Below are positions 31,668 through 42,940 of a stretch of 64,000 bases of DNA, piece by piece. Below the pieces are notes generated by a model. The model searched no databases, was not told the DNA's origin, and saw nothing but the letters and a program-made list of their open reading frames with translations. Origin of the DNA: Incurvaria masculella (lineage: Eukaryota; Arthropoda; Insecta; Lepidoptera; Incurvariidae); assembly GCA_946894095.1 (NCBI GenBank), contig OX335641.1:6652501-6716500 (forward strand), written 5' to 3'. The position numbers were made by a program, and so were the translations under genes. Position 1 is the stretch's first letter, and each line of letters begins with the position of its first letter.

Positions 31668-32002
31668 TTAAACGCACCCAACACATTGATTTTGTTGTGT
31701 AATTTTAAGCGCTACATAAAGGACCCCAGGTTGTACTTTGTGGGAAATACCTCGGCGGAAATTATTTCAGGGTCTCTTCGAGTCTAACGAGGGGCTGCCT
31801 ATTCTCCTTTACATCTTTTTTTTTTTTTAGCGTTTATTTATTTATTTATTATTGGAGGAAAAACAAACCCTCAACCTCAACCCACATCTACACGAATATA
31901 TAAATACACCAATATCCAATTTCACTTTGTAGATTTTACATTAAAATTATTTTTTTTTAATTTTAAATATAAAAAACATATATTTGACTGTATCGCATTT
32001 TT

Positions 32003-32278
32003 AGGTTCCATGCTCTTTATGAGCAAGGTAAGGCAAGGTTATATTGAACTGAATGGAAAACACGGCCAATTTTTTATTGCCGCGTCGACCATCTTTTCAT
32101 GCAATAGCTAACCATTACTAACCCGGGCTTTAACCCTACCACCTAGTAGTAAAAGGGAACCTACAGTATTACACGGATACAGAACTATCGAACAGCTTGC
32201 ATTCTTGACGAAATGCACTTATATAACTCAGAAAGAGAAAATTTCGCGCAGTCGGGAAATAACTGGTGCCAGCCATGG
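32003..32278 (-). mobile_element. SINE copy (body family B), duplicate
   Basis: The same element as 26815-27090, carried by the second unit of the tandem duplication. Confidence 0.8.
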
Positions 32279-33084
32279 AAACTGATATCGTTATAGTTAT
32301 GCGTGTACGCAGCCGTATTTGTCCGATATGTGCGCCAACATTCCGGACTACCCTCATCCACCAGCGTATCTCAGTCTACCAACTGGTTGCGTTACCTAGA
32401 TTGGTTATACAAAATAGATGTTTGTATATACCTACTAATGAATATACTGATTATCTGGACATATTGATACCTATTAATTATGCAACAATAACCAGTCGGC
32501 TTTTTAAATAAATACTTAAATATAGCTAAAGATACATTTGTAACCTAAATCGCCTTTAACGAATAATACGAAATGCAAACCAAGATTTGTTAAGTTCTGG
32601 TATTACTGAGCAATTATGTACTGATACTTTCATACTTCGTTATTTTCAACCATTTACCTAATCACATATTTTTTTGTTAAGATAACAATTATTTAATGCG
32701 CCCTAAATTAATAACGCAACGACCACTTGGCGCAGGCAGACCGACACATTTAGCATCAGAGGTTTGGTCTCGATCATGTGAACCTAATTTCAGCCATTTA
32801 CGTTATCGTTACCATTTTTGTCGTCAACTCATAGACTAAATCTTCTCATGGTGGCTTCACACGGCGCGTGATATCTCGCGCCGCGTCGCGCCCGTACGCG
32901 CCCCGTTTCGTTCTTTGATTTCGTCTGAACTCCTCCGAACGTACTCTCGCATTCGTAAATATGAATGGGGTCGAGCGCGCATCTACCATGGGTATAATTG
33001 AAATAAAGAAATAAAGATAGATGCGCGCTCACTCCCAGTTTTACGTAAAGTAACAGCAAGTAACTAAATGTTACTTAATGTTAT

Positions 33085-33202
33085 GAAAACTTACGGTTTT
33101 CCGGTGTGCAATGCCGTGCTTGGCCGACATGTTTCGCTTCCCACGACGGAAGCATCGTCAGGGCCAAGCACGGCATTGCACACCGGAAAACCGTAAGTTT
33201 TC
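33085..33202. repeat. Perfect 41-bp-arm hairpin, copy 2
   Basis: Duplicate of the hairpin at 27897-28014, shifted by 5188 bp, with both arms intact. Confidence 0.97.
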
Positions 33203-33320
33203 AAAACATTATGTACAGCGACGGTGTAAATCTAAGAACATATGTAAATGTTACTTGTTACGAAATGTTAGTTTTATATGAAAGCGAACCTTCTTTGTGC
33301 ATTTTGAAATGATATCCACA

Positions 33321-33626
33321 CAAGTGCGAGTCGGATTCGCACACGAAGGGTTCCGTACCATCGTAAAAGATTTAACACAAAATAACAGGTTTTTTTTGTA
33401 TGGGATCCTCCTTTATTTTTAATATTTTCTTATTTTAACTATTTATTGTTATAGCGGCAAAATAAATACACACTCTGTGAAAATTTCAGCTACCTACCTA
33501 TTACGGTTCATGAAATACAGCCCTGCGACAGACGGACGGATGGACGGACGAACGGACGGACGGACGGACAGTGGAGGATTAGTAATAGGGTTCCGTTTTC
33601 ACCCTTTGGGTACGGAACCCTAAAAA
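33321..33626 (+). mobile_element. ACGG-repeat element (family A), copy 2
   Basis: Copy of 28133-28438 in the second tandem unit. Confidence 0.85.
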
Positions 33627-34053
33627 TAGAACTGAAGCAGCAGCGATACCTTCTTCTTCCGCAACATTTCTCCATGGCTGGAGGTGGAAATTCGTCTCAT
33701 ACGACATTTCAGGTGTGCTGCTTCAGTTTGACTAGCGGCTCGCGGGCTCGCCTAGGCGCGTGCTTGCTCGGGCGCGGCGCGTGATATTACGCGCCGTGAA
33801 AACGGTTAACGCGCGGGCTCGCGTAGGCGCGTGCTTGCTCATCGGTGCGGCGCGGCGCGTGTTATCACGCGCCGTGTGAAGCCACCTTCAGTCAACCCAC
33901 CGATATAATCTTCGCAGCCGACGACCCTCAGTTGACGTTTGCCAGGCCGAGCTGTTGTGCGTTGCTCCAGGACAACCACCGACCTGAAGAAGCCCGCGGC
34001 GGAGCGGGTAAACCATATCGATTAAAACCGATTTGACACACCGAGTAACCATA

Positions 34054-36004
34054 ATAGACCAAGCTCCCATTGCATAAAATCTTACCTCACTCGATTTCTC
34101 TACAGACGTGTATTGCAGTGAAAGAAAACACTTGGAAACATCGGTTCATAACAGGTTGCCATTCCGTAACCTGGTAAAACCATGTTTTTTTTCGGGTTTA
34201 AAACCTCTATTTTGACCCAAAATTATCTCATAAGATTTCACATAGAAAAGTATATGCAGTGAAAGATATGCCTTAGGAGATGAGAACCCGCACAGGTTGC
34301 CTCCCCCCACCCTGGAAGGTTCCATGGTCAGCCAAGTTTAATGAGGCCAAAAAATGGGGTCATTTACCTCATTTGATTTCTCGATGAAATTTGTGCAGAA
34401 CGATAGCTCGAAATGTGCCATTAATAAAAATATAAGGTTGCCTGTCATCAGCCTGGTAAAACCCTGTTGTCAGCCGCCTCAAAGGAAACGAAGAAAAATC
34501 TTCGGTATGAGAAAATCTCATGTAGTCGCTAAATTCAGGGGGGCAATCAGTCCCAATCATGCTATCAAGATAAAATCCATACCCTGACATTCCTGCGCCT
34601 CGTTTATTTTGGCAAAAAAGGGTACAGTGGTCGACTATGGACTTATTCGTTTTTTGTATTCAATAATGAAAAAAATCATGTTATCGTTTAGAATAGACGT
34701 AAAATGAGTACCACCAACCATGACATAAGTCGAAACCTATATGCACAGATATTTGCACACATTATATGTTTTGATATAATGAGGGTAAAATATTCAAATG
34801 TTTGTCTTTCCATTCTCACAGATGTATGATGCCGTTTAGATTCGTGCCCTATGTAATGACATTTTTGAGCTTCATGTTTATTGAAACAGTAGAGTAAATG
34901 AGTAAACTGTGTCAAAAACGTACGCTGCCGCGGAGATGCATCAAGGTATGACGAGTGCCAGTCGTGATTTTAAGTCAAATGAATCGAACTGATGTAGTGA
35001 CAGCCATACATATATATTTTACTTTACTTTAATTTACTTGACTAGTCTGGTTGTTTGATTTTAAATAAATATTCATAATGCCGCTCAGTTTCTAAGTATT
35101 AGGAGTGCTATTCGTGATATAACGTAAAAACCTACATTCTGGAATATAATATTCTCAAACATTCTTTCTTTATCACGCCATTAAAAGATAAATCTATTCG
35201 TCATCAGTTGAATCTAGACTACTATCTGATTCAGTTTTTCTTACTATTATATCTTCAACACTAAAATTAATGGTATCACCTGCTATCATATGTCGTATAC
35301 AATCATTCAATTCCTATGGACCATTCAGCAAGACGAAAACGGCTCACTACTATTACTATTACTATATTAAATGCCTTCGTTTTTTCTTTGTCTTGTAAGG
35401 CAGATGTGTAGTCGCAACCAGTGTAAACCTGCTGAGCTGCATAATACATTTCCTAGCTAGCGAGCTTACTCTATGCAGTTATAAGCCAAATGGCGATGGT
35501 CACTGTAAATTCATATTTCCGAACAATTCGAGAGTAGTTGTAAATTCCCAAATATAAATATCAAAATTTTTTTAATTAAATTTCTCTACATCCAAACTCA
35601 TCCACAAACCACTGGCTAGACTAAACATACTAGACTAGATGCTCTATTTCCAAGCCAAACTCGAGGATGCTTAGCGCCACGCGATGAGGATGCCGACATC
35701 GACAAGGCATATACGAGCTTCGTATCCGCACTAACGGACACTGCAGAAAAGCACTTTAGCAAAAATCGACAGGCAGACCGCAGGAAGTTATCAGCAGAGA
35801 CGTTGAGGCTCCTGGAAACAAGACGAAATATGAAACCGGAGATCTGGAGTAGTGTCGTGCACAAAAACCTCAACAAGACCATCAGTAAGTCCATTCGCCG
35901 TGATGTTCGCCGAGAGAATATGAAGTTGGTTGGTGGTTGAGCGCATTACAGAAGCAAATCGAGGCAGTTAAGTGTTTGCCTGTTCCTTCTCTACCGGCGT
36001 AAAC
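34054..36004 (+). repeat. Large inverted repeat, left arm
   Basis: Reads as the reverse complement of 37126-39233. Outer edge ATAGACCAAGCTCCCATTGC, inner edge CTACCGGCG. Arms differ at roughly one base in ten where I compared them, and by indels: the right arm has about 207 extra bp (38008-38217) and lacks about 130 bp present in the left (34384-34517). The inner 390 bp is RTE-like LINE sequence; the rest is non-LINE flank. Confidence 0.92.
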
Positions 36005-37510
36005 CATAACCCGTAGCGTAAACCATTACGCACCATAACCCGTAGCGATATTCCCAGCATGGTTCGCTCCATTGCTCGCTGGGCAACTTTCAACCTTTGG
36101 ACAGCGGCGACCGTCAGAGTCCACGTTTCATACCCGTACGTCATAACCGGGTGGACACACTGGTCATATATTCGGGTCTTAAAATGTTGTGGAAGGTCAG
36201 ATCTCAGAGGGAATTTTAAGCTTTTCGAAGGCAAGTCCAACACAGTTGAATCCGTCTCTCAAACTCCTTAGTCAGTTCTTGTCAACCAAGCCGCAGAATT
36301 TGACCGAGATATACGTACTCTTCAACCTGTTCGATCACTTCTCTGTCGATAACGATTTGTCCTTCCGTCATGCCCTCGGTCGCCATGACCTTTGTTTTGT
36401 CCCGGTTCATCTTCAGACCTACCTTTACCAATGCTTTATAAAGGTTTTACAGCCTGGTCTGAAACTGAACTCGGGAATTCGACAGAAGAACAAAGTCATC
36501 GGCGAAGCGAAGATGAGTGAGAAAATCTCCATTAACGTTGATACCCATGTTGTCCCATTCAAGCGTCTTGAACACATCTTCCAATGCGTTGGCGAAGAGC
36601 TTGGGTGAGATTACATACCCCTTACGCCTTTACCAAGGAGGATGGATTGGATATTTTCATGGAGACTCACAGTCATGGTCACGAACCGATACACATTTAC
36701 GATACCTCGATGTAGCGATTCTGCACCTCAGGAGGGAGTTTTCAACTGAGTCGAAAGCCTTCTCGTAGTCCACGAAGTCTAGGAAAAGCGGCTTGTTGTA
36801 CTCCTCGCACTTCAGCACCTTTTGTCTCACAGTAAATATATGATCCATTGTGCCGTATCCTTTTCTAAACCTAGCTGGCTCATGAGGCTGGTACCAATCC
36901 AGCCTTTCTGTCAGCCGACCAAGAGGCTGACTTTCCGAGAGGCAGCGTTTATCTCATAGACACTAAGCTCCGGCGGCGCACGCCTATCAGATTCGACTGG
37001 TTTGCTTGGGCTCGGGGTAGGAATTGCTGCGGAGTACAATTCGACATAAAATTCTTCCATTGCCTGAAGTATATCCGGATTTCTTGCAGTGAAAACCCCA
37101 TTCGCTCGCTCGATTTTTGAAATTTGTTTGCGCCGGTAAAAAAGGAACAGGTAAACACTTAACTGCCTCGATTTTCTGTTATAATGCGCTCAACCACCAA
37201 CCAACTTCATATTCTCTCGGTATTCGGCGAATGGACTTGCTGATGGTCTTGTTGAGGTTTTTGTGCACGAGACACTACTGCGGATCTTCCGGTTTCATAT
37301 TTCGTCGTGTTTCCAGGAGCCTCAACGTCTCTGCTGATAACTTACTGCGGTCTGCATGTCGACTTTTGCTGAAGTGCTTTTCTGCAGTGTCCGTTAGTGA
37401 GGATACGAAGCCCGTATATGCCTTGTCGATGTCGGCATCCTCATCGCGTGGCGCTAAGCATCCTCGAGTTTGGATTCGAAATAGAGCATCTGGTCTGGTA
37501 TGTTAAGCTT
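36005..37510 (-). mobile_element. RTE-like LINE reverse-transcriptase remnant
   Basis: Read on the minus strand: linker region near 37510-37200 (mirrored in the left arm at 35610-36004), then NKPLFLDFVDYEKAFDSVE at about 36800-36750, the segment LFANALEDVF with HLRFADDFVLLS (catalytic FADD box) at about 36600-36510, KTKVMA near 36390, and a C-terminal part with HPVMTYGYETWTLT and QRAMERTMLGISL at 36130-36040. Multiple stops and shifts; dead. The motif set fits the RTE clade. Confidence 0.85.
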
Positions 37511-39233
37511 AGCCAGTGGTTTGTGGATGAGTTTAGATTTGGAGAAATTTAATTTAAGTCCAGCCTTATTCTAAGACACTAACTAATTCATTGTTCCGAT
37601 ACCGAAATTTTGATATTTATACTTGGGAATTTACACGTACTCTCGAATTGTTCGGAAATATGGATTTACAGTGACCATCGCCATTTGGCTTATAACTGCA
37701 TAGAGTAAGCTCGCTAGCTAGGAAATGTGTTATGCAGCTCAGCAGGTTTACACTGATTGTGACTACACATCTGCCTTAAAAGACAAAGAAAAAGCAAAGG
37801 CATTTAATATAGTTAAATAGAACGTGAGCCGTTTTCGCCTCGCTGAATGGTCCATATGAATTTTATGTTTGTGTACGACATATGATAGCAGGTGATACCA
37901 TTAATTTTAGTATTAAAGATATAATAGTAAGAAAAACTTAATCACATGGTAGTCTAGATTCAACTGATGACGAATAGATTTATCTTTTAATGGCGTGATA
38001 AAGAAAGAAAGAAATAAAATTTGTTTATTAAATAAAAAAATAAAAACAAAAACATAAATCGAACAACAATAGTACATTGCACTGGTTCTGGTTGACTGGA
38101 TCAACTGGCTCAACTGGCTGGTCACCTGAAGTGAAAACCCCCAGCAAACATTGCTTCTCTAATCCACATTTACATTAACTTTTCTAAGGACCACGGACTA
38201 AGGTCACTTACTAACTGTTTGAGAATATTATATTCCAGAGTGTAGGTTTTTGCGTTATATTACGAATAGCACTCCTAATACTTAGAAACTGAGCGGCATT
38301 ATGAATATTTATTTAAAATCAAACAACCAGACTAGTCAAGTAAATTAAAGTGAAATAATATATATATGTATGGCTGTCACTACATCAGTGCGATTCATTT
38401 GACTTAAAATCACGACTGGCACTCGTCATACCTTGATGCATCTCCGCGGCAGCGTACGTTTTTCTTTATACCTATACATGCAAACAGGCAGGATAACAAC
38501 CAATTGACACAGTTTACTCATTTACTCTACTGTTTCAATAAAGATGAAGCTCAAAAATGTCATTACATAGGGCACGAATCTAAACGGTATCATACATCTG
38601 TTCTAATGGAAAGACAAACATTTGACTACTTTACCTTCATTATTTCAAAACATATAATGTGTGCAAATGTCAGTGCGTATAGGTTTCGACTTATGTCATG
38701 GTTGGTGGTACTCATTTTACGTCTATTCTAAACGATAACATGATTTTTTTCATTATTGAATACAAAAAACTAATAAGTCCATAGTCGACCCCTGTACCCT
38801 TTTTTGCCAAAATAAACGAGGCGCAGGAATGTCAGGGTATGGATTTTATCTTGATACCATGATTGGGACTGATTGCGCCCCTGAATTTAGCGACTACATG
38901 AGAAGAGAAATCAAATGAGGTAAATGACCCCATTTTTTGGCCTCATTAAACTTGGCTGACCATGGAACCTTCCAGGGTGGGGGGAGGCAACCTGTGCGGG
39001 TTCTCATCTCCTAAGGCATATCTTTCACTGCATATACTTTTCTATGTGAAATCTTATGAGATAATTTTGGGTCAAAATAGAGGTTTTAGACCCGAAAAAA
39101 AACATGGTTTTACCAGGTTACGGAATGGCAACCTGTTATGAACCGATGTTTCCAAGTGTTTTCTTTCACTGCAATACACGTCTGTAGAGAAATCGAGTGA
39201 GGTAAGATTTTATGCAATGGGAGCTTGGTCTAT
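37126..39233 (-). repeat. Large inverted repeat, right arm
   Basis: Partner of 34054-36004, separated from it by 1121 bp. Landmarks: CGAACAATTCGAGAG and its complement, the GCTAGCTAGGAAATG block, the 38504-38731 frame mirrored at 34688-34915, and the outer edge GGGAGCTTGGTCTAT. Confidence 0.92.
38008..38217. repeat. Insertion specific to the right inverted-repeat arm
   Basis: About 207 bp absent from the left arm, whose matching site reads CAAACATTCTTTCTTTATC. Contains an A-rich start and a CAACTGG tandem (38085-38120: TGACTGGATCAACTGGCTCA, then ACTGGCTGG). AAAGAAAGAA-type sequence at its left edge could be a target duplication. Possibly a truncated retroelement end. Confidence 0.6.
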
Positions 39234-40043
39234 AAGTTAACAGACATTATGTGCAACTTACGGTGTAAAGTTAAAAACTTACACCTAAAAACGTATTTTA
39301 AACGATATTTTTCGTTGATCGCTCTAATATTGAATTTTATGTCTGGTTGTGTTTGCTGAGTACCTCGAATTTCTTAAGTACAATCGAGCTTTCGATAAAC
39401 ACAATTCGCATTGCGGATTGACCGACTTCTTCGAAACTCTAGTGAGAGCTGAAGAAATTATTTTAGCCTGAGCTCGGGCGGGCGATGCCCGGGGCTAGGA
39501 GGCGGGTTGACGGAGAGGGGCGCAGAAGGCAAGGGAAGGGCATGTCTATCACCCAAGTTGTACCGCCATCGAGAATAAGCGTAGCAGCTCCGATGGGGAT
39601 AACATTATCTAATGTTCACAAGTAAAACCTAGGATTTATGTTATACGGGCTTTTACAGTAATAATACACCACTTAAACACAATTTATCACAAATACATTA
39701 TGACATTTCGATTTTAGAACATTACGTAGCACTATTACTTATTGTGTGAATATGTCCAAACCGTACTGGAGTTTGACCCTGTTTATATATATGGTAAAAC
39801 ATACGGTTTTACCACGATTAATTCTTCTCTAATCCTTCTAATGGTAGCTCGATTACCAGCATTAGTACGACAGATAGGGATATGAAAAACTCCTAGACTG
39901 CTAGTATTCCTACATGCAACGAGCAAGCCAGTTATGGTAGGGGGACAATAGATGATATGATTTCAGATTTTGTATAATGGCCATGGCATCAAGTAGGAGA
40001 TATCGGTGAATGGGAATAGCAATGGAGAATCGACTGTCAGTCA
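39234..40043. other. Unassigned DNA right of the inverted repeat
   Basis: A G+C-rich patch at 39468-39545 (GGGCGGGCGATGCCCGGGGC) stands out in AT-rich DNA. A small inverted repeat GTGTAA...TTACAC lies at about 39260-39286. No gene recognised. Confidence 0.4.
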
Positions 40044-40190
40044 GTCAGTCAGCGTGTTTGCGTCCACTGCTGGACATACGCCTCTCCAATCTTTCTCCAG
40101 TCCTCCCGGCCCTCAGCGGTACGGAACCACTGCTTTCCGCGAATCTACTGAGAAGGTCGCAAAGCATCGACGATAAATGTATCGTCGAAT
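40044..40190. repeat. Interspersed repeat with 'TCCACTGCTGGACAT' core, copy 2
   Basis: A (CAGT)n start (40035-40051) then GTCCACTGCTGGACATACGC, CTCTCCAATCTTTCTCCAG and CGGAACCACTGCTTTCCGCG. Related to the element at 10212-10405 through the shared core only. Confidence 0.6.
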
Positions 40191-40199
40191 AATAATAAT

Positions 40200-40580
40200 T
40201 CTTATGAATTTGCGCTGAACCATCTCAATATAATGAGGGTGTTTTTCATAGAATGGAGACTAGACAAGATCTCCAGTAGGCTCCTTACCAGAGTGAAATA
40301 TGGATGTACAAATTCACAGTCGAAATTACAAAAATAAGAAACCACCGGTCCTATAGATCCCTTATTATAGGGTCGGTGAACAATGGAATTAACTCCCTTC
40401 CAAGATATTTCCCCCAAATGACAACCTGGGGTCCTTCAAACGCGGTGTAAAGAAGCACCTGACTGGCCGGCATGGTTTTCGCAGCCCCTCTGAAAGTTCT
40501 AAAATGGGCGTCGTCGGGCGCCTGAATACATCCTGGCGTACGCCATATACCACGCTGAATAATACAATATGTATGTAAAT
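40200..40580 (+). mobile_element. Jockey-like LINE C-terminal fragment, copy 2
   Basis: The frame around 40380-40560 reads NGINSLP, then GSFKRGVKKHLTGRHGFRSP, with GVVGRLNT after it. It matches the fragment at 5660-5765 in intron 3. It is 5'-truncated and has frame breaks upstream. Confidence 0.7.
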
Positions 40581-40599
40581 AGTTACTAGCGTTTCTGAA

Positions 40600-42634
40600 C
40601 TTTGACAATGATCTCACCATGAACCATCTGTTCATCATCAATCACCTGATAAACCTTTTAATAACAATCTCAATATGCAGATCCAGATTCTATTAGGAGT
40701 AAAAGATCACGCCCAGGTCGTCAATATCGTGCACTTTCTACAGATTTTGGTCACCTAACTCACGTCTAGCTAAAAACTATTGGGGAAGTATTTTTTTGAA
40801 AGTATTGGCTTTCCACTCCTTAATTTTCCATTGCATCTTGTTTAATATGGAGTAATCTTAGATGAAAAAGAATGGATACGGTACCTCCATACTGATGATA
40901 GTTCAAAAGCGTTCCTATTTTTAAAAAAACTCACACACCTATACTTTTACATGCACACCAAACTCTAATACGTAAAGGGTAATAGAGCAGGACCAAGGTA
41001 TAAGAAAATGCATCATGCGAAAAAGTGACAAATAGATTCATCTGATCGCGGAAGAATGAAATGAGACAACAATTTCCTTAAATTGAATTAGTTATAGCGT
41101 GAGAAAAAGGGATGGTGACATTTGTGACGTCTGGTCGTAGATATAGTGCAAAATTCATCCTAATCCATCATGACACATCAACGATGCGCGCATGCTAAGC
41201 CCTTTGACCAGAATGGCGCGTCAAAACTAAATGAAAAATGAAAGTGAAAACGGCAGGGTTGCCAAAAATGATCACAAAAATAAATAACAATATATTGTAT
41301 TATAAATTAAAATATTAAGGTTCCTATTTAGTGATAGTGGTCAGAACAAGTAGTACCATGATTGTATAGTTAACAAGGCATCAAATAATCTTTTCGCGAA
41401 TTTGAAAGCGGGAAAATGAAAAAAATATAAATGGAATCATTGTTTAAACCATCGTTTTTCTGAGTAAAAATCATCGATATTAAGGATAAATTAATAAAGT
41501 CGAATATACACAATTTGTAAATATTTAAATCATAAAATAAAATAAACACAAAGAGGGAATCATTAATGTATAGCAAGTATGGGTCAAACATTGCAAAACT
41601 AATAATATTGATTATTCTTGAATTGTCCATGTTTGCATTTTATGCATTTAAAAATTTCGTTCAATGCGTTTTAGATGCTAAAAAATAGTCCAAATAATAG
41701 TCAGTACAGTGTTATGTAAAACCTGTTGATGATTATTGCCGTTTGCCGTAAATGTGTCATGGTATTTTGGTAAACCACTAAGTTCTTTCTTTTTACAATT
41801 TGTTTAATTTCCTTCAAATAGGTTCACTTTATTACGCTTTTGTCCTTTTGTCGCGGCTTTAATCCCCAGATTGGTTTTCTGTATATGATAAAGTTTTACA
41901 TTTACATATTTTTCGATAATAGCCCTAAGAAGATGGAGTCTATGATTAAATGTAGCAGATTGAAGAAATGAATACTCATTCAATGACAAAAGGACATTTG
42001 AGCCAAGAAACGACTTGAGAATTTTAATCTTTATGGAAACGAGCTGTCTGTCACATGTACAATTTTGACCATTATCAAGGATTTACCTTTTTATCACAGC
42101 CTCAGAACTAAGACATATTTTACAAACATCCTAAACGACATTATAAAAAATAATAATCAGTACGTAGACTATTGTTTTGTGGCAGCCCTACTTGTTTTTA
42201 AAATAAAATTTAGTTCAATATATAATACTGAAATGAAAACAAAAATAAAAATAGAACTGATAATTTAAGTTTGCTTGTGCCAACCCTGTTTGCGCCTTTA
42301 CAACACATAAAAGATTTCAGGTCATCTAAACTAAAAATATACTCAATATGCTTGTACTTACACATGGAATGTGATTCCATTGCTCTTGTTGGGCTTATTA
42401 GTGTTATTTCGACATTTGTCAACCACACAAGACATTTTGAAGGCATTTTGTTGATATTTTGAAATCTTGCTCAACTGACGCGCATGGATTGACGTTTGAC
42501 ACCGACTGAGAGCATATGAGCTGACTGAGCTTATATTTGACGGACCGTAAAATTTTTTTAGTCCCCTATCCATTCCTTTTTCATCTAAGGGAGTAATGGT
42601 GAAATATTTCAAGATCACGTTGACGTTATTGACA
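40600..42634. other. Unassigned AT-rich DNA
   Basis: About 2 kb without a repeat or gene I can recognise. Short frames at 41370-41630 and 42065-42268 are AT-biased noise. Confidence 0.4.
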
Positions 42635-42940
42635 TTGTTTATTGTTTATTCATCATCAGCAGCAAACTGCACTCGGATTTGTCATATTTTATCATTAGCC
42701 AGTTTTGCATTCACGGCGAAGAAGAACTGGCAAGAAACTTGGCTGATTTTTTTTTCAACGTCCACTTAGTCTAAGTTTACAAATTTGTTTACCACTGCTT
42801 ACAGAGTTACGGGTTATTGTTTATGTGAATACATTAAATTAGTATTAATTCACAAAATCACGGATCAATTAAATTGTGACATGACTTAATGTAGTTTGAC
42901 TACCAGAAGTTGAATTAATAAATGAAATGAAATGAAATAC
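42635..42940 (+). mobile_element. Interspersed repeat C, copy 2, with (GAAAT)n tail
   Basis: Shares ordered blocks with 5945-6190 (TTGTTTATTCATCATC, GCGAAGAAGAACTGG, CGTCCACTTAGTCTAAGTTT) and ends in (AAATG)n at 42919-42938. A short simple-repeat tail indicates a LINE 3' end. Confidence 0.65.

Larger units (their letters stand above)
32850..33886. mobile_element. Terminal-inverted-repeat element with internal hairpin, copy 2
   Basis: Duplicate of 27662-28698 in the second tandem unit; no difference seen. Confidence 0.8.
30105..35292. repeat. Direct tandem duplication, copy 2 (5188 bp)
   Basis: Follows copy 1 with no spacer. At the junction TATG|TCGGACC, the TCG is shared by the left edge of copy 1 and by the sequence just right of copy 2 (35293), which is 3 bp of microhomology. 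The right part of this copy (34054-35292) is also the left arm of a large inverted repeat. Confidence 0.97.

Noticed and set aside
35616..35894. The open frame as a host gene
   Set aside because: It is the complement of RTE-like LINE sequence, mirrored in 37126-37510.
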